Assembly: GCF_011761945.1 (NCBI RefSeq)
Contig: NZ_JAASQV010000001.1
Coordinates: forward strand, 992,001-1,056,000
Reading direction: 5' to 3'
Source: Sphingomonas leidyi
Lineage (GTDB): Bacteria; Pseudomonadota; Alphaproteobacteria; Sphingomonadales; Sphingomonadaceae
DNA length: 64,000 nucleotides
Part shown: positions 24,712 through 33,549 of the stretch, piece after piece
Numbering within the stretch: position 1 is the first letter of the stretch
How the letters are laid out: each line of letters starts with the position of its first letter
Made by a program: the position numbers and the translations under genes
The notes under the pieces: model-generated
What the model was told of the DNA's origin: nothing
The model's database searches: none
The model's input: only the letters and a program-made list of their open reading frames with translations

Positions 24712-25395
24712 TCAGCGCGCGGCCAGCGACCTTATGCCGGCAGCGACGAAGGCAGGCAGGCGATCGGCAATTCCAGCGAAATCCTCGGAGGAGACGGAGC
24801 CTCCGGAGATGCGGTCGATGCGGCCGGTCTGGCCGAGCGAGAAGGTGAAGGCGCCCGTGAGGAAGTGATAGCCCCAATATAGCGTTTCCCGTGGGACATC
24901 GGGCATCAGCCGCTGCATGTCGTCGATCAGCACGCGGGAAACCTCATCGAAGACTTCCGACATCAGCGCGTGCATCGTGCCGCGCGAACTGTTCACGAAT
25001 GCGACGATAGCGGCGTAGTTGCGATGGCCGTCGCTCAACATGCCGAATTCGAAGCCGGGGCGGGTAAATGCTTCGATGAGCCCCTCGAGCGTGCCTTGTC
25101 CGCCCGTCGCGGCGCGATACGCGTCCAGTGCCTGCACGCGCAGCGCGTTGACCATGGGGCCGCGCCTCCGGAAAACGGCCGCGAACAGCTGCTCCTTGTC
25201 GCCGAAATAATAGCGCATCAGCGCGGCATCCACGCCCGCGGCTTCGGCAACGCTGACGAATGTGGTGCCGTCATAGCCCTTGGAGGCGAATTCCGCCTCG
25301 GCATGATCGAGAATGATCGTCATCGACTCTTCGCGGCGTTCGGCATTCGAGCACCGCGACGATGGCGACTTTCTCGACTTCCCTTGCGTTGTCAC
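24712..25395 (-). CDS. TetR/AcrR-family transcriptional regulator
   Basis: The 227-residue product has a TetR N-terminal HTH (ILDHAEAEFASKGYDGTTFV, then VAEAAGVDAALMRYYFGDKE) and a larger helical ligand domain. I chose GTG 25395 because GAGGT lies about 6 nt upstream; the frame is open to a TTG at 25437. It is divergent from the TonB-receptor operon at 25682, with 286 bp between, and probably represses it. The ligand may be a fatty acid or aromatic acid handled by that operon's acyl-CoA synthetase, which is inferred. Confidence 0.9.
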   Translation of the reverse strand: MTTQGKSRKSPSSRCSNAERREESMTIILDHAEAEFASKGYDGTTFVSVAEAAGVDAALMRYYFGDKEQLFAAVFRRRGPMVNALRVQALDAYRAATGGQGTLEGLIEAFTRPGFEFGMLSDGHRNYAAIVAFVNSSRGTMHALMSEVFDEVSRVLIDDMQRLMPDVPRETLYWGYHFLTGAFTFSLGQTGRIDRISGGSVSSEDFAGIADRLPAFVAAGIRSLAAR

Positions 25396-25681
25396 GTCCA
25401 GACCTCGGTTGAAACTGCTGCCGCTCCCCTCTTTCAAGGGGTGATTGAAACTTGAGCCGATGCTCGGGCTTCCGATCTTCGGTAGGCACTTTTTCCCAGG
25501 AAAGAAAATAGATTCAACCCCGATCCGGAGGGGCTTGGCCTCAGGGGGCGTGGCGACCGGGGAACATATTCCTTCCTAACAAAAGAAAGATGTTGACTCG
25601 CGGCGGCTATTGGCGGAGGTCTCAGGATGGAGAGGACGGGCAGACGACGATGGTCGCGCCCAAGCTGGAAAGGGGCGGTCA
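25396..25681. promoter_or_regulatory. Divergent control region between tetR and the TonB-receptor operon
   Basis: These 286 bp must carry promoters for both directions. The middle (about 25480-25600) is A/T-rich with AGGAAAGAAAATAG and CTAACAAAAGAAAG, good candidates for promoter elements. I do not see a clean TetR-type palindrome. An 11-base match to the dispersed repeat (CATATTCCTTC at 25565) is too short to call a third copy. Confidence 0.4.
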
Positions 25682-28510
25682 ATGATCAGGCCGATATTGT
25701 TTGCGTCCGCGTGCTCGGCAGCGCTGATGGCGGTTCCCGCATATGCGCAATCCGCAGCGAATGCGTCGGGAGAGACGCTGCCGCAGGACCCGCAGGGGGA
25801 CGCGGGGGCGGTCTCCGCCGGAAGTGCCGATATCGTCGTCACCGGATCGCGGGCGATCCGCGACGGATCGCAGGCGCCGACGCCGGTAACGGTCATGGCG
25901 GCCGAGGACCTGGCCAAGGGCCAGCCCGGCCTGATCGGCGAGGCGCTCAACCAGCTGCCGTCGTTCCGCGGGTCGACGCGTCCCGCGGGCGCCTTCACGG
26001 GGGCGGTGGGGCCGCAGTCCGGAAGCTATCTCAACCTTCGCAATCTCGGGGTGCAGCGCACGCTGGTGCTCATCGACGGCCGCCGGGCGGCGCCCTCGTC
26101 CCGCGACGGTTCGACCGACATCAACCTGTTTCCGCAGGAGCTGGTGAAGCGTGTCGACATCGTGACCGGCGGCGCTTCGGCCGCCTATGGGTCCGATGCT
26201 GTGGCCGGCGTCGTGAACTTCGTGCTCGACACGCGCTTCACCGGGATCAAGGCGACCGCGCAGGCCGGCATCTCCGACAAGGGAGACGCCCCGACCTACA
26301 AGGCCAGCATCACCGCCGGCCAGTCCTTCGCGGAAGGGCGCGGGCGGATCGTGGCAAGCGCCACCTATTTCGAGATGGGCGGCATCCAGAGCGTCGGCGA
26401 TCGGGACTGGGGCCAGCGCGGCACCGGCTTCCTCGGCAATCCGGCCGTTCCCGGGCAGTTGATCTTCCGGAACGATCTGCGGTCGTCGACTGCGTCTCCT
26501 GGCGGCCTGATCCTGAGCGGGCCCCTGGCGTTCCAGCAATTCGCGCCCGGCGGGACGCTCGTTCCCTATTCGCGCGGGTCGGCGCAATCGGGGCTGATCC
26601 AGGTCGGCGGCGACGGCGCCCAGGTGTTCAGCAACCTTTCCGCCGACGTCACCACCCGCAGCTATTTCGGGCACGCGGAGTTCGACGTCACGCCGTCGCT
26701 CACGCTCTACGCCCAGGGCAGCCTGGCGCTTGCGCGCAACCACTACAACCAGGCCCAGCAGTTCAACCCCGGCGGCTTCAACGGCTTCACCATCTTCAGC
26801 GGCAACGCCTTTCTGAACCCGGCGGTCCAGCAGGTCCTGACCGACACGAACACGCCTGCATTTGCGATGGGCCGGGTCAATTTCGACTTCGGGGAGCCGG
26901 CGAACGCGACGGCGCGGGCGCGCACGCTCGATCTCACCGCCGGCTTCCGCTTCGCCGGGGCGGGCGGGCTCCAGATCGAAGGCTATTTCGAGCATGGCAG
27001 GAACCGGACGAACATCCGGACCTACAACAATGTCGCGCTCGAGCGCCTCTATGCCGCGGCGGACGCCGTGCGCGATCCTGCCACCAGCCAGATCGTCTGC
27101 CGGGTCGCGCTCACCAATCCGGGCCTGTATCCCGGCTGCGTTCCGATCAACCTGTTCGGGGCCGGCGCCCCCTCCCAGGCTGCCATAGCCTATGTCGAGG
27201 GCGCGTCGAGCTACACCACCAACTTCACCCAGGACGTTGCCGACCTCTCGTTGCGCGCGCAGCCTTTCTCCACCTGGGCGGGCCCGGTCTCCATCGCGGC
27301 CGGTGGCCAGTATCGTCGCGTCGCGCTGAACCAGGTCGCCGACGACATTGCCCAGAGCATCAACGATGCCACCGGCATCCGCGGCTTCCCCCCGGCCTAT
27401 CAGAACCAGCCCGGCGGCTGGCTGCTCACCAACGTCTTTCCGGTGAAGGGCGCGTACCATCTGTGGGAAGTGTTCGCGGAGGCGGCGGTGCCGCTCGCCC
27501 GCGATCTGCCCTTCCTCCATGCGCTCGATATCAACGGCGCCGTGCGATACACCAACTACAGCACCAGCGGCGGGGTGACGACCTGGAAGGCCGGCATGGT
27601 CTGGGAGCCGGCCGCCGGGGTGCGCCTGCGCGGCACCGCCTCGCGCGATATCCGGGCGCCCAACGTGCCGGAGCTGTTCGCCGGGATCGTGCAGAACACC
27701 GGCTCGGTGATCGAGAACGGCATCACCGTGCCCATCGTCCAGGCGGCGCGCGGCAACCCGTCGCTGCAGCCGGAAAAGGCCGATACCTACACCGCGGGCA
27801 TCGTCCTGAGCCCCGCCTTCGCGCCGGGCCTGACCTTGTCGGTCGACTATTATTCCATCGACATCGCCGGCATCATCTCGTCGCTCACGCCGCAACTGAC
27901 CCTGAACCAGTGCCTCGCGGGCGCCACAAGCCTCTGCGCGAACATCACGCGCAACACGGCGGGGCAGATCACGCGGATCGAATCGCCGACCCTGAACCTC
28001 AACCGGCTGGCGACATCCGGCCTCGACATCGAGCTCGGTTACCGGCCGCGCGGACAGGTCCTTGGCGGTGCGGCGAGCGTGCGGTTCATCGCCAGCTATC
28101 TCGACAAGCAGCGGCAGGACATCAGCAACGGCCCATCGATCGACCGGGCAGGGGAAGTCGGCCTCAGCGCCAATCCGCGCTGGAGCGCGACAGGCAGCCT
28201 GGATTGGAAGAGCGGACCGGTCGAGCTCTTCGTGCAGGAGCGCTTCATCGGCGCGGGGACCTATGACGTCACCCGGGTGGAGCCCAGGACCATCGAGAAC
28301 AACCGCGTGAAGTCGGTCTTCTACACCGATCTCACCGCCGCGGTGCGGCTCAAGGAGGGCTATCGTTTCTTCCTGACCGTCAACAACCTGTTCGATCGCG
28401 CCCCGCCGCTGGCGCCGAACGGCACGCTCTTCACGTTCATCCCCACCAATCCGTTGCTCTACGACGTGACTGGACGCCAGTTCACGGCGGGTGTGAACAT
28501 CAAATTCTGA
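25682..28510 (+). CDS. TonB-dependent receptor (large)
   Basis: The 942-residue product has a signal peptide ending LMAVPAYAQ, a TonB-box region SADIVVTGSRAI, and a plug domain with LNLRNLGVQRTLVLIDGRR and GGASAAYGSDAVAGVVNFVL. A long barrel ends TAGVNIKF with terminal Phe. I chose ATG 25682 after AGGGGCGG because the signal peptide begins there. Receptors of this branch, with a polar plug and long loops, are common in sphingomonads and Caulobacter for oligomers and hydrophobic compounds. The next two genes encode a peptidase and an acyl-CoA synthetase, so a peptide-, amide- or fatty-acyl-type ligand is plausible. Confidence 0.93.
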   Translation: MIRPILFASACSAALMAVPAYAQSAANASGETLPQDPQGDAGAVSAGSADIVVTGSRAIRDGSQAPTPVTVMAAEDLAKGQPGLIGEALNQLPSFRGSTRPAGAFTGAVGPQSGSYLNLRNLGVQRTLVLIDGRRAAPSSRDGSTDINLFPQELVKRVDIVTGGASAAYGSDAVAGVVNFVLDTRFTGIKATAQAGISDKGDAPTYKASITAGQSFAEGRGRIVASATYFEMGGIQSVGDRDWGQRGTGFLGNPAVPGQLIFRNDLRSSTASPGGLILSGPLAFQQFAPGGTLVPYSRGSAQSGLIQVGGDGAQVFSNLSADVTTRSYFGHAEFDVTPSLTLYAQGSLALARNHYNQAQQFNPGGFNGFTIFSGNAFLNPAVQQVLTDTNTPAFAMGRVNFDFGEPANATARARTLDLTAGFRFAGAGGLQIEGYFEHGRNRTNIRTYNNVALERLYAAADAVRDPATSQIVCRVALTNPGLYPGCVPINLFGAGAPSQAAIAYVEGASSYTTNFTQDVADLSLRAQPFSTWAGPVSIAAGGQYRRVALNQVADDIAQSINDATGIRGFPPAYQNQPGGWLLTNVFPVKGAYHLWEVFAEAAVPLARDLPFLHALDINGAVRYTNYSTSGGVTTWKAGMVWEPAAGVRLRGTASRDIRAPNVPELFAGIVQNTGSVIENGITVPIVQAARGNPSLQPEKADTYTAGIVLSPAFAPGLTLSVDYYSIDIAGIISSLTPQLTLNQCLAGATSLCANITRNTAGQITRIESPTLNLNRLATSGLDIELGYRPRGQVLGGAASVRFIASYLDKQRQDISNGPSIDRAGEVGLSANPRWSATGSLDWKSGPVELFVQERFIGAGTYDVTRVEPRTIENNRVKSVFYTDLTAAVRLKEGYRFFLTVNNLFDRAPPLAPNGTLFTFIPTNPLLYDVTGRQFTAGVNIKF

Positions 28511-28554
28511 CCAGGCGAGAGATCGCTGCCGAACATGAATGGGAGATCGTCCGC

Positions 28555-30129
28555 ATGCATGACCCATCGCTCATTTCCCGCCGGAGCGCGCTCCTTGCCG
28601 CCGCTTGTGCGCTGGCCAGCGCCAGTGCCGCGGGCCGCGCGCTCGGCGCCGGCCGGCATCGCCGGGCGCCGGTGCCGCTGCCGTCCGCCGCGGATATCCG
28701 GCGGGACTATCAGCAGATGGTCGATTTCGGCCCTCGGCTTCCCGGCAATGCCAACCACCTGGCATTCGTGGACTGGATGGCCGGCCAGTTTCAGGATGCC
28801 GGCCTCATGCTGGGGCCGTGCGAATCGTACAGCTATCGGCGCTGGGATCCCAGGCGCGTCAGCCTCGACGTGCTGGACGATGGCGTGCGGCGGCCCATCG
28901 CCAAGGTCACCTTCTTCGTCCGTTCGGCGCCTACCGGCCCGGAGGGGGTCACCGGGCCGCTCGTCTATGGCGGCTTGCTGAAGCCGACCGGCCCCGATGC
29001 GCTTCCGGACTTCCCCAAGGGCAGCATCCTCGTCTTCGACGGGCAGCTTCCGCGCCTGACGATGGGGAGCCTGACCCATCCGCACTTCGTCCATATGGGC
29101 GATGAGCCGAAGGCGGCCTCGCTCGACACGCCCTATCACCGGCTGTGGACGACCCCGGCATTCCCGCTCGACGACCTTGCCGCGCGCGGCGTCGTCGGCG
29201 TCGCGATCATCATGGACGTCTCCTCGGCGATGATCGAGGGCAACTACTCTCCGCATGCCTCGCACTACCGGCCGAAGCTGCCGGCACTCTTCGTCGGCCA
29301 GGACGCGGGCGAGGAGCTCCGCCGCGCGGCCAAGGCCGGCAGGACGGCGCATCTCACGCTCGATGCCGAATGGACGACGGGCGACGTGCCGCAGCTGACC
29401 GCGATCCTCCCCGGCGAAAGCGACGAGGTGATGATCGTCGACACCCATACCGACGGCCAGAATTTCGTCGAGGAGAATGGCTGCATCACCCTGCTGCACC
29501 TCGCTCGCCACTTCGCGAGCCTGCCCCAGGGCGAGCGGCTGCGCAGAAGCATCGTCTTCGCGGGCTGGCCCGGCCACATGACGGGCGAGATGCCGGAGGC
29601 ACCGGGCTGGGCGCTGGCGCATCCCGAACTCATGAAGCGCGCGGCGGCGGCGTTCACGATCGAGCATCTGGGCTCGAGCGAATGGCTGGACATCCCCGGC
29701 AAGGGTTACGCGCCCACCGGGCACAATGAATATATGAACTGCCCGACCTCGGCCGGCCCGCTGACCGACATCGTGGTGGCGGGCATCAAGCGGCAAGACC
29801 TGTTGCGGCACGGCGTCGAGCCGGGGCCGGGAGTCACGACGGGCGTGGTGTTCCATGAAAGCGGCGTTCCGCACATGGGGCTGATCGGCGGCCCCAGCTA
29901 CCTGCTCAGCATCGCGCCCAACGGCCATATCGACAAGCTGGACGCCGGGCTGGCCGCACGGCAGACGGCCATGCTCGCCGATGTCATCCGCCAGGCGGAC
30001 AAGGTTCCGATGGCGGCGCTCAAGGGCGGCGATCCCAGCCTTGGCGCAAAGCCGGTGACCGGGACGGACACCAGCAGGCGCGGCGCCTGCCGTTCGCCGC
30101 GGCGCACCCCGACCAACCGATCGCAATGA
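28555..30129 (+). CDS. Exported M28-like aminopeptidase with PA-domain insert
   Basis: The 524-residue product begins with a Tat-type leader (SRRSALLAAACALASA), so it is exported. An N-terminal segment, DFGPRLPGNANHLAFVDWMA, is typical of M28 and PA-domain peptidases. A protease-associated region of about residues 120-280 precedes the catalytic part. The expected metal HxD is in VDTHTDGQNFVEENG, with an E-N-G-C in place of the usual D-N-x-S-G, and a late His in FHESGVPHMG. A full zinc ligand set cannot be confirmed by eye, so activity could be altered. It lies 44 bp after the TonB receptor and 14 bp before the acyl-CoA synthetase. The last 30 residues are basic and low-complexity. Confidence 0.7.
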   Translation: MHDPSLISRRSALLAAACALASASAAGRALGAGRHRRAPVPLPSAADIRRDYQQMVDFGPRLPGNANHLAFVDWMAGQFQDAGLMLGPCESYSYRRWDPRRVSLDVLDDGVRRPIAKVTFFVRSAPTGPEGVTGPLVYGGLLKPTGPDALPDFPKGSILVFDGQLPRLTMGSLTHPHFVHMGDEPKAASLDTPYHRLWTTPAFPLDDLAARGVVGVAIIMDVSSAMIEGNYSPHASHYRPKLPALFVGQDAGEELRRAAKAGRTAHLTLDAEWTTGDVPQLTAILPGESDEVMIVDTHTDGQNFVEENGCITLLHLARHFASLPQGERLRRSIVFAGWPGHMTGEMPEAPGWALAHPELMKRAAAAFTIEHLGSSEWLDIPGKGYAPTGHNEYMNCPTSAGPLTDIVVAGIKRQDLLRHGVEPGPGVTTGVVFHESGVPHMGLIGGPSYLLSIAPNGHIDKLDAGLAARQTAMLADVIRQADKVPMAALKGGDPSLGAKPVTGTDTSRRGACRSPRRTPTNRSQ

Positions 30130-30143
30130 CCGCCGGAGAAGCC

Positions 30144-31733
30144 ATGGGCACCCCCAGAATCCTGACGACCCCGGCGGAGGATGCCTATGCCTATCCGCTC
30201 CTGCTTCGCCATCTGCTCGCCAATGTGGCGCGGCAGACATCGGCGGAGATCGTGAGCGGCCAGTGGCGCCTCACCTATGACGCGTTGCTCGATCGCGTGA
30301 CTCGCCTTGCGACGCTGCTTTCCGAGCGCGGGGTGCGTGCCGGCGATACGGTGGCAGTGATGGACTGGGACAGCCATCGCTATCTCGAATGCTATTTCGC
30401 GATCCCGATGATGGGCGCGGTCCTGCAGACCGTGAACGTCCGGCTGTCGCCGGCGCAGATCGAGTACACATTGCGCGAATCCGGCGCCGTATTTGCGCTC
30501 CATCACGCGGATTTCGCGCCGCTGTTCGATGCGATCCAGCCGAACCTTCCCGCGATCCGTGGGGCGATCCCGATGGAGGAAGATGCGAAGGCGGACAGCT
30601 ATGAGGCGCTGATTGCGGCTACCGCGCCGTCCTTCCGCTTCGAGGATTTCGACGAGAACGCGATCGCCACCACATTTCATACCACCGGCACCACGGGCAA
30701 TCCCAAGCAGGTCTTCTTCAGCCACCGGCAGCTCGTCCTCCACACCCTGGCGCTGGCGGCCACCCTGGCGAACCAGCCCAGCGGCCAGGGTCTCCGGCGC
30801 GGCGACGTCTACATGCCGATGACGCCGATGTTCCATGTCCATGCGTGGGGCCTGCCGTTCGTCGCGACGATGCTCGGGCTGAAACAGGTCTATCCGGGAC
30901 GCTATGACCCAAGGCGCCTGCTGGCGCTGAAGGAGCGCGAGCGCGTGAGCTTCTCGCACTGCGTGCCGACGATCCTGCGAATGCTGCTCGACGCGCGGGA
31001 CGATGGGGAGTCGCTCGGCCCCTGGACGGTGATCATCGGCGGCTCGGCGCTGGCGCCCGCGCTGGCGGAGGAGGCGGCGCGCGCCGGCCTGTCGACGCTG
31101 GTCGGCTTCGGGATGTCCGAGACCGGGCCCGTCGTCGCGTTGGCCCGCGCACCGGGCGGCGATGTCGCGGATCTTTGCCGCGCCGGCTTTCCCATCCCGC
31201 TGGTCCATGCGCGGGTGGACGCGGAGCGCGGGGGCGAACTGTTGCTGCGCGCGCCCTGGCTTACCCAGGGCTATGGTTCCCAGGCCGCTTCCGACGCGCT
31301 CTGGGAGGGAGGCTGGCTGCATACCGGAGACGTTGCCGCCACGGACGGGGACGGGGCCATCCGGATCGTCGATCGCCTCAAGGACGTGATCAAGACCGGC
31401 GGGGAGTGGGTTTCCTCGATCGCCATCGAGGAGCTTCTCATGGAGCTGCCCGGAGTGGCCGAGGCTGCGATCATCGGGGTTCCGGATGGCAAATGGGGCG
31501 AGCGGCCGGTCGCCTTCGTCGTCGCGGCCGCTGCAGGCAGCCCGCCGGATACCAAGCTGTTGCGGGAAGGCCTGATGCGCCATGTCGATGCCGGGCGTCT
31601 GAGCGGATACGCCATTCCCGAACGAGTCTTCGTGCTTGAAACCCTTCCCCGGACCAGCGTCGGCAAGGTGGACAAGCGGGCGCTTCGGGCGCGCCTGGCC
31701 ACCGATGCGGCGAACGCAGCCATGACGATATGA
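30144..31733 (+). CDS. AMP-forming acyl-CoA synthetase (fatty-acid/aryl type)
   Basis: The 529-residue product is an ANL-superfamily adenylating enzyme. The phosphate loop is HTTGTTGNPKQVFFSHRQ, and the A5 motif is GFGMSETGPVVALAR. The A7 hinge reads WLHTGDVAATDGDGAIRIVD then RLKDVIKTGGEWVSS, and the C-terminal Lys is in PRTSVGKVDKRAL. It activates a carboxylate with ATP and CoA; the sequence suggests a medium/long-chain or aryl acid. ATG 30144 has GGAGAA 5 nt upstream; an earlier ATG at 30126 would overlap the peptidase stop by 4 bp. It ends the operon, and the dispersed repeat copy 2 follows. Confidence 0.9.
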   Translation: MGTPRILTTPAEDAYAYPLLLRHLLANVARQTSAEIVSGQWRLTYDALLDRVTRLATLLSERGVRAGDTVAVMDWDSHRYLECYFAIPMMGAVLQTVNVRLSPAQIEYTLRESGAVFALHHADFAPLFDAIQPNLPAIRGAIPMEEDAKADSYEALIAATAPSFRFEDFDENAIATTFHTTGTTGNPKQVFFSHRQLVLHTLALAATLANQPSGQGLRRGDVYMPMTPMFHVHAWGLPFVATMLGLKQVYPGRYDPRRLLALKERERVSFSHCVPTILRMLLDARDDGESLGPWTVIIGGSALAPALAEEAARAGLSTLVGFGMSETGPVVALARAPGGDVADLCRAGFPIPLVHARVDAERGGELLLRAPWLTQGYGSQAASDALWEGGWLHTGDVAATDGDGAIRIVDRLKDVIKTGGEWVSSIAIEELLMELPGVAEAAIIGVPDGKWGERPVAFVVAAAAGSPPDTKLLREGLMRHVDAGRLSGYAIPERVFVLETLPRTSVGKVDKRALRARLATDAANAAMTI

Positions 31734-31751
31734 GCGTCGGTTGCTGATCGG

Positions 31752-31846
31752 CCAGGTTGGGAACCCGAACAAGTATCTGATTTTACTTCATTATATCCGA
31801 CTTCGCGGGGATGGCGATTGAAGGAATATGAGTCTCCAGCCTAGCG
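31752..31846 (-). repeat. Dispersed intergenic element, short copy (copy 2)
   Basis: Bases 31768-31786 and 31804-31832 are, in reverse complement, the two ends of the element at 8407-8597 (19/19 and 28/29 matches). Only 17 bases separate the two blocks here, against 126 in copy 1, so the internal REP inverted pair is missing. Imperfect terminal inverted repeats are visible: GCCAGGTTGGGAACCC at 31751-31766 against the complement of GAGTCTCCAGCCTAGC at 31830-31845 (11 of 16). It sits 18 bp after the acyl-CoA synthetase stop. The architecture resembles a MITE with a deleted core. Confidence 0.7.
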
Positions 31847-32007
31847 GCCCAATTCCCGTCCAGGCGCGCTTTCCGGACAGCGCCGGTTCATTTTGGAACG
31901 CGCATGTTCGGGGCAATGGATCGCGCCGGTGAAGCGCAGGGGCTTGTGGACCCGACGGGTCTGGCAGGCGGCGTCGCATTGGCCGGTCGCTCGGGAATCG
32001 TCGGCCG

Positions 32008-33531
32008 ATGATGAGAGTTCAGCTGAGCATCCGTACGGTTCTCGTGGCCCTCTGTTCACTGTCGGCGCCACCGCTGCAGGCGCAGTCCGCCGGCATCCCC
32101 GTCAAGAACCTGGCCTGGGCAGACAGGCTGACCTGGGGCGTCGAGGGTTCGGCTGCCTCCCGCGGCGGCACCGCGCCCGATGCCGGCCGCTGGCTCGACG
32201 TGCAATTGCGCGCCGGCCCCGGGGCGCTGCCGCCCGACGCGCAGCGCCAGGTCGATGCGATGCGGATCGTCCGCGAGCCGATGGCGCAATTGGTGGTCGA
32301 GGAGGATTCCGCGATCCGCGCCGCCAACGCACTGACCGATCCCGACCAGCGCAAGGCGGCACGCGACGCCTATCAGAAGGACATGAACGCGCTCGCCGAC
32401 GAGGCGCGCGCAAGGTCGATCCTGCGCGCGCTCTATGGCCCGGATCAGTTGCGCGAGCAGATGACGTGGTTCTGGTTCAACCACTTCAACGTCCACGCGC
32501 CGAAGCGCGACGTGCGCGCAATGGTCGGCGACTATGAAGACACGATCCACGCCCGCGCGCTGGGCAAGTTCCGCGACCTGCTCGAGGCGACGCTGCGGCA
32601 TCCCGCGATGCTGCGCTATCTCGACAACGACCAGAATGCGGCGGGGCATATCAACGAGAATTATGCGCGCGAGATCATGGAGCTGCACACGATGGGCGTG
32701 GGCTCCGGCTATTCGCAGCAGGACGTGCAGGAACTGGCGCGGATCCTGACTGGCGTCGGCGTCGACCTGAAGCCCGATCCGCCCAGGCTGAAGCCGCAAT
32801 GGCAACCGCTCTACGTCCGCGCCGGCCTGTTCGAATTCAATCCCGCGCGCCACGATTTCGGCGACAAGCATTTCCTGGGGCATGACATCAAGGGGCGCGG
32901 TTTCGCCGAGGTCGAGGAAGCGCTCGACCTGATCGCTTCCTCGCCCGCGACCGCGCATCATGTTTCGCTCCAGATCGCGACCTATTTCATGGGCGATACG
33001 CCGCCCGCGGACGTCGTGGCACGCATGGAACAGGCGTTTCGGCATAGCGATGGCGACATCGCCAGGGTGCTGCGCGCGATGATCGGGGCGCCGGCGTTCA
33101 GGGCCTCGCTCGGGACGGTGTTCAAGGATCCGGCCCATTATGCGATATCGGCCGTGCGCTATGCCTATGGCGACCGGGTGATCCTGAATACCCAGCCGAT
33201 CGTCGGCTGGCTCAACCGGATGGGCGAAGGGCTCTACAACCACGAGACGCCCGATGGCTATGACATGCGGTCGGACGCCTGGTCGGGCCCCGGCCAGATG
33301 GCGACCCGGTTCGACATCGCCCGCCAGATCGGTGGCGGATCGGCCGGCCTGTTTCGCCCACCGGGCGCCTCCGCCGACCAGCCGGCCTTTCCGCAGCTGC
33401 AGAATGCGCTCTATTTCGGGGGGCTCGGCACCACGCTGGGCCAGCCGACGCGCGACGCCCTGGCCAGGGCGACGTCGCCGCAGGAGTGGAACGCACTGTA
33501 CCTGTCCTCCCCCGAATTCATGCACCGTTGA
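32008..33531 (+). CDS. DUF1800 family exported protein
   Basis: The 507-residue product has a signal peptide ending SAPPLQAQ and a DUF1800 domain. Marks are QMTWFWFNHFNVHAPKRDVR, RYLDNDQNAAGHINENYARE, MELHTMGVGSGYSQQDVQEL and the ARILTGVGVDL segment. DUF1800 and DUF1501 proteins are almost always encoded together and are thought to act as an exported pair. Their function is not established. The two genes here are 18 bp apart and appear to form a two-gene operon ending in the hairpin at 34807-34839. Confidence 0.88.
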   Translation: MMRVQLSIRTVLVALCSLSAPPLQAQSAGIPVKNLAWADRLTWGVEGSAASRGGTAPDAGRWLDVQLRAGPGALPPDAQRQVDAMRIVREPMAQLVVEEDSAIRAANALTDPDQRKAARDAYQKDMNALADEARARSILRALYGPDQLREQMTWFWFNHFNVHAPKRDVRAMVGDYEDTIHARALGKFRDLLEATLRHPAMLRYLDNDQNAAGHINENYAREIMELHTMGVGSGYSQQDVQELARILTGVGVDLKPDPPRLKPQWQPLYVRAGLFEFNPARHDFGDKHFLGHDIKGRGFAEVEEALDLIASSPATAHHVSLQIATYFMGDTPPADVVARMEQAFRHSDGDIARVLRAMIGAPAFRASLGTVFKDPAHYAISAVRYAYGDRVILNTQPIVGWLNRMGEGLYNHETPDGYDMRSDAWSGPGQMATRFDIARQIGGGSAGLFRPPGASADQPAFPQLQNALYFGGLGTTLGQPTRDALARATSPQEWNALYLSSPEFMHR

Positions 33532-33549
33532 ACGGCAGGAGATGTCGTG

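Noticed and set aside
25565..25575. A possible third copy of the dispersed element
   Set aside because: Only 11 bases (CATATTCCTTC) match and neither the second conserved block nor the inverted pair is found nearby.
25679..28567. Minus-strand open frame of 962 codons opposite the large TonB receptor
   Set aside because: The plus-strand receptor has full plug and barrel motifs; the antisense frame has none and is arginine-rich.
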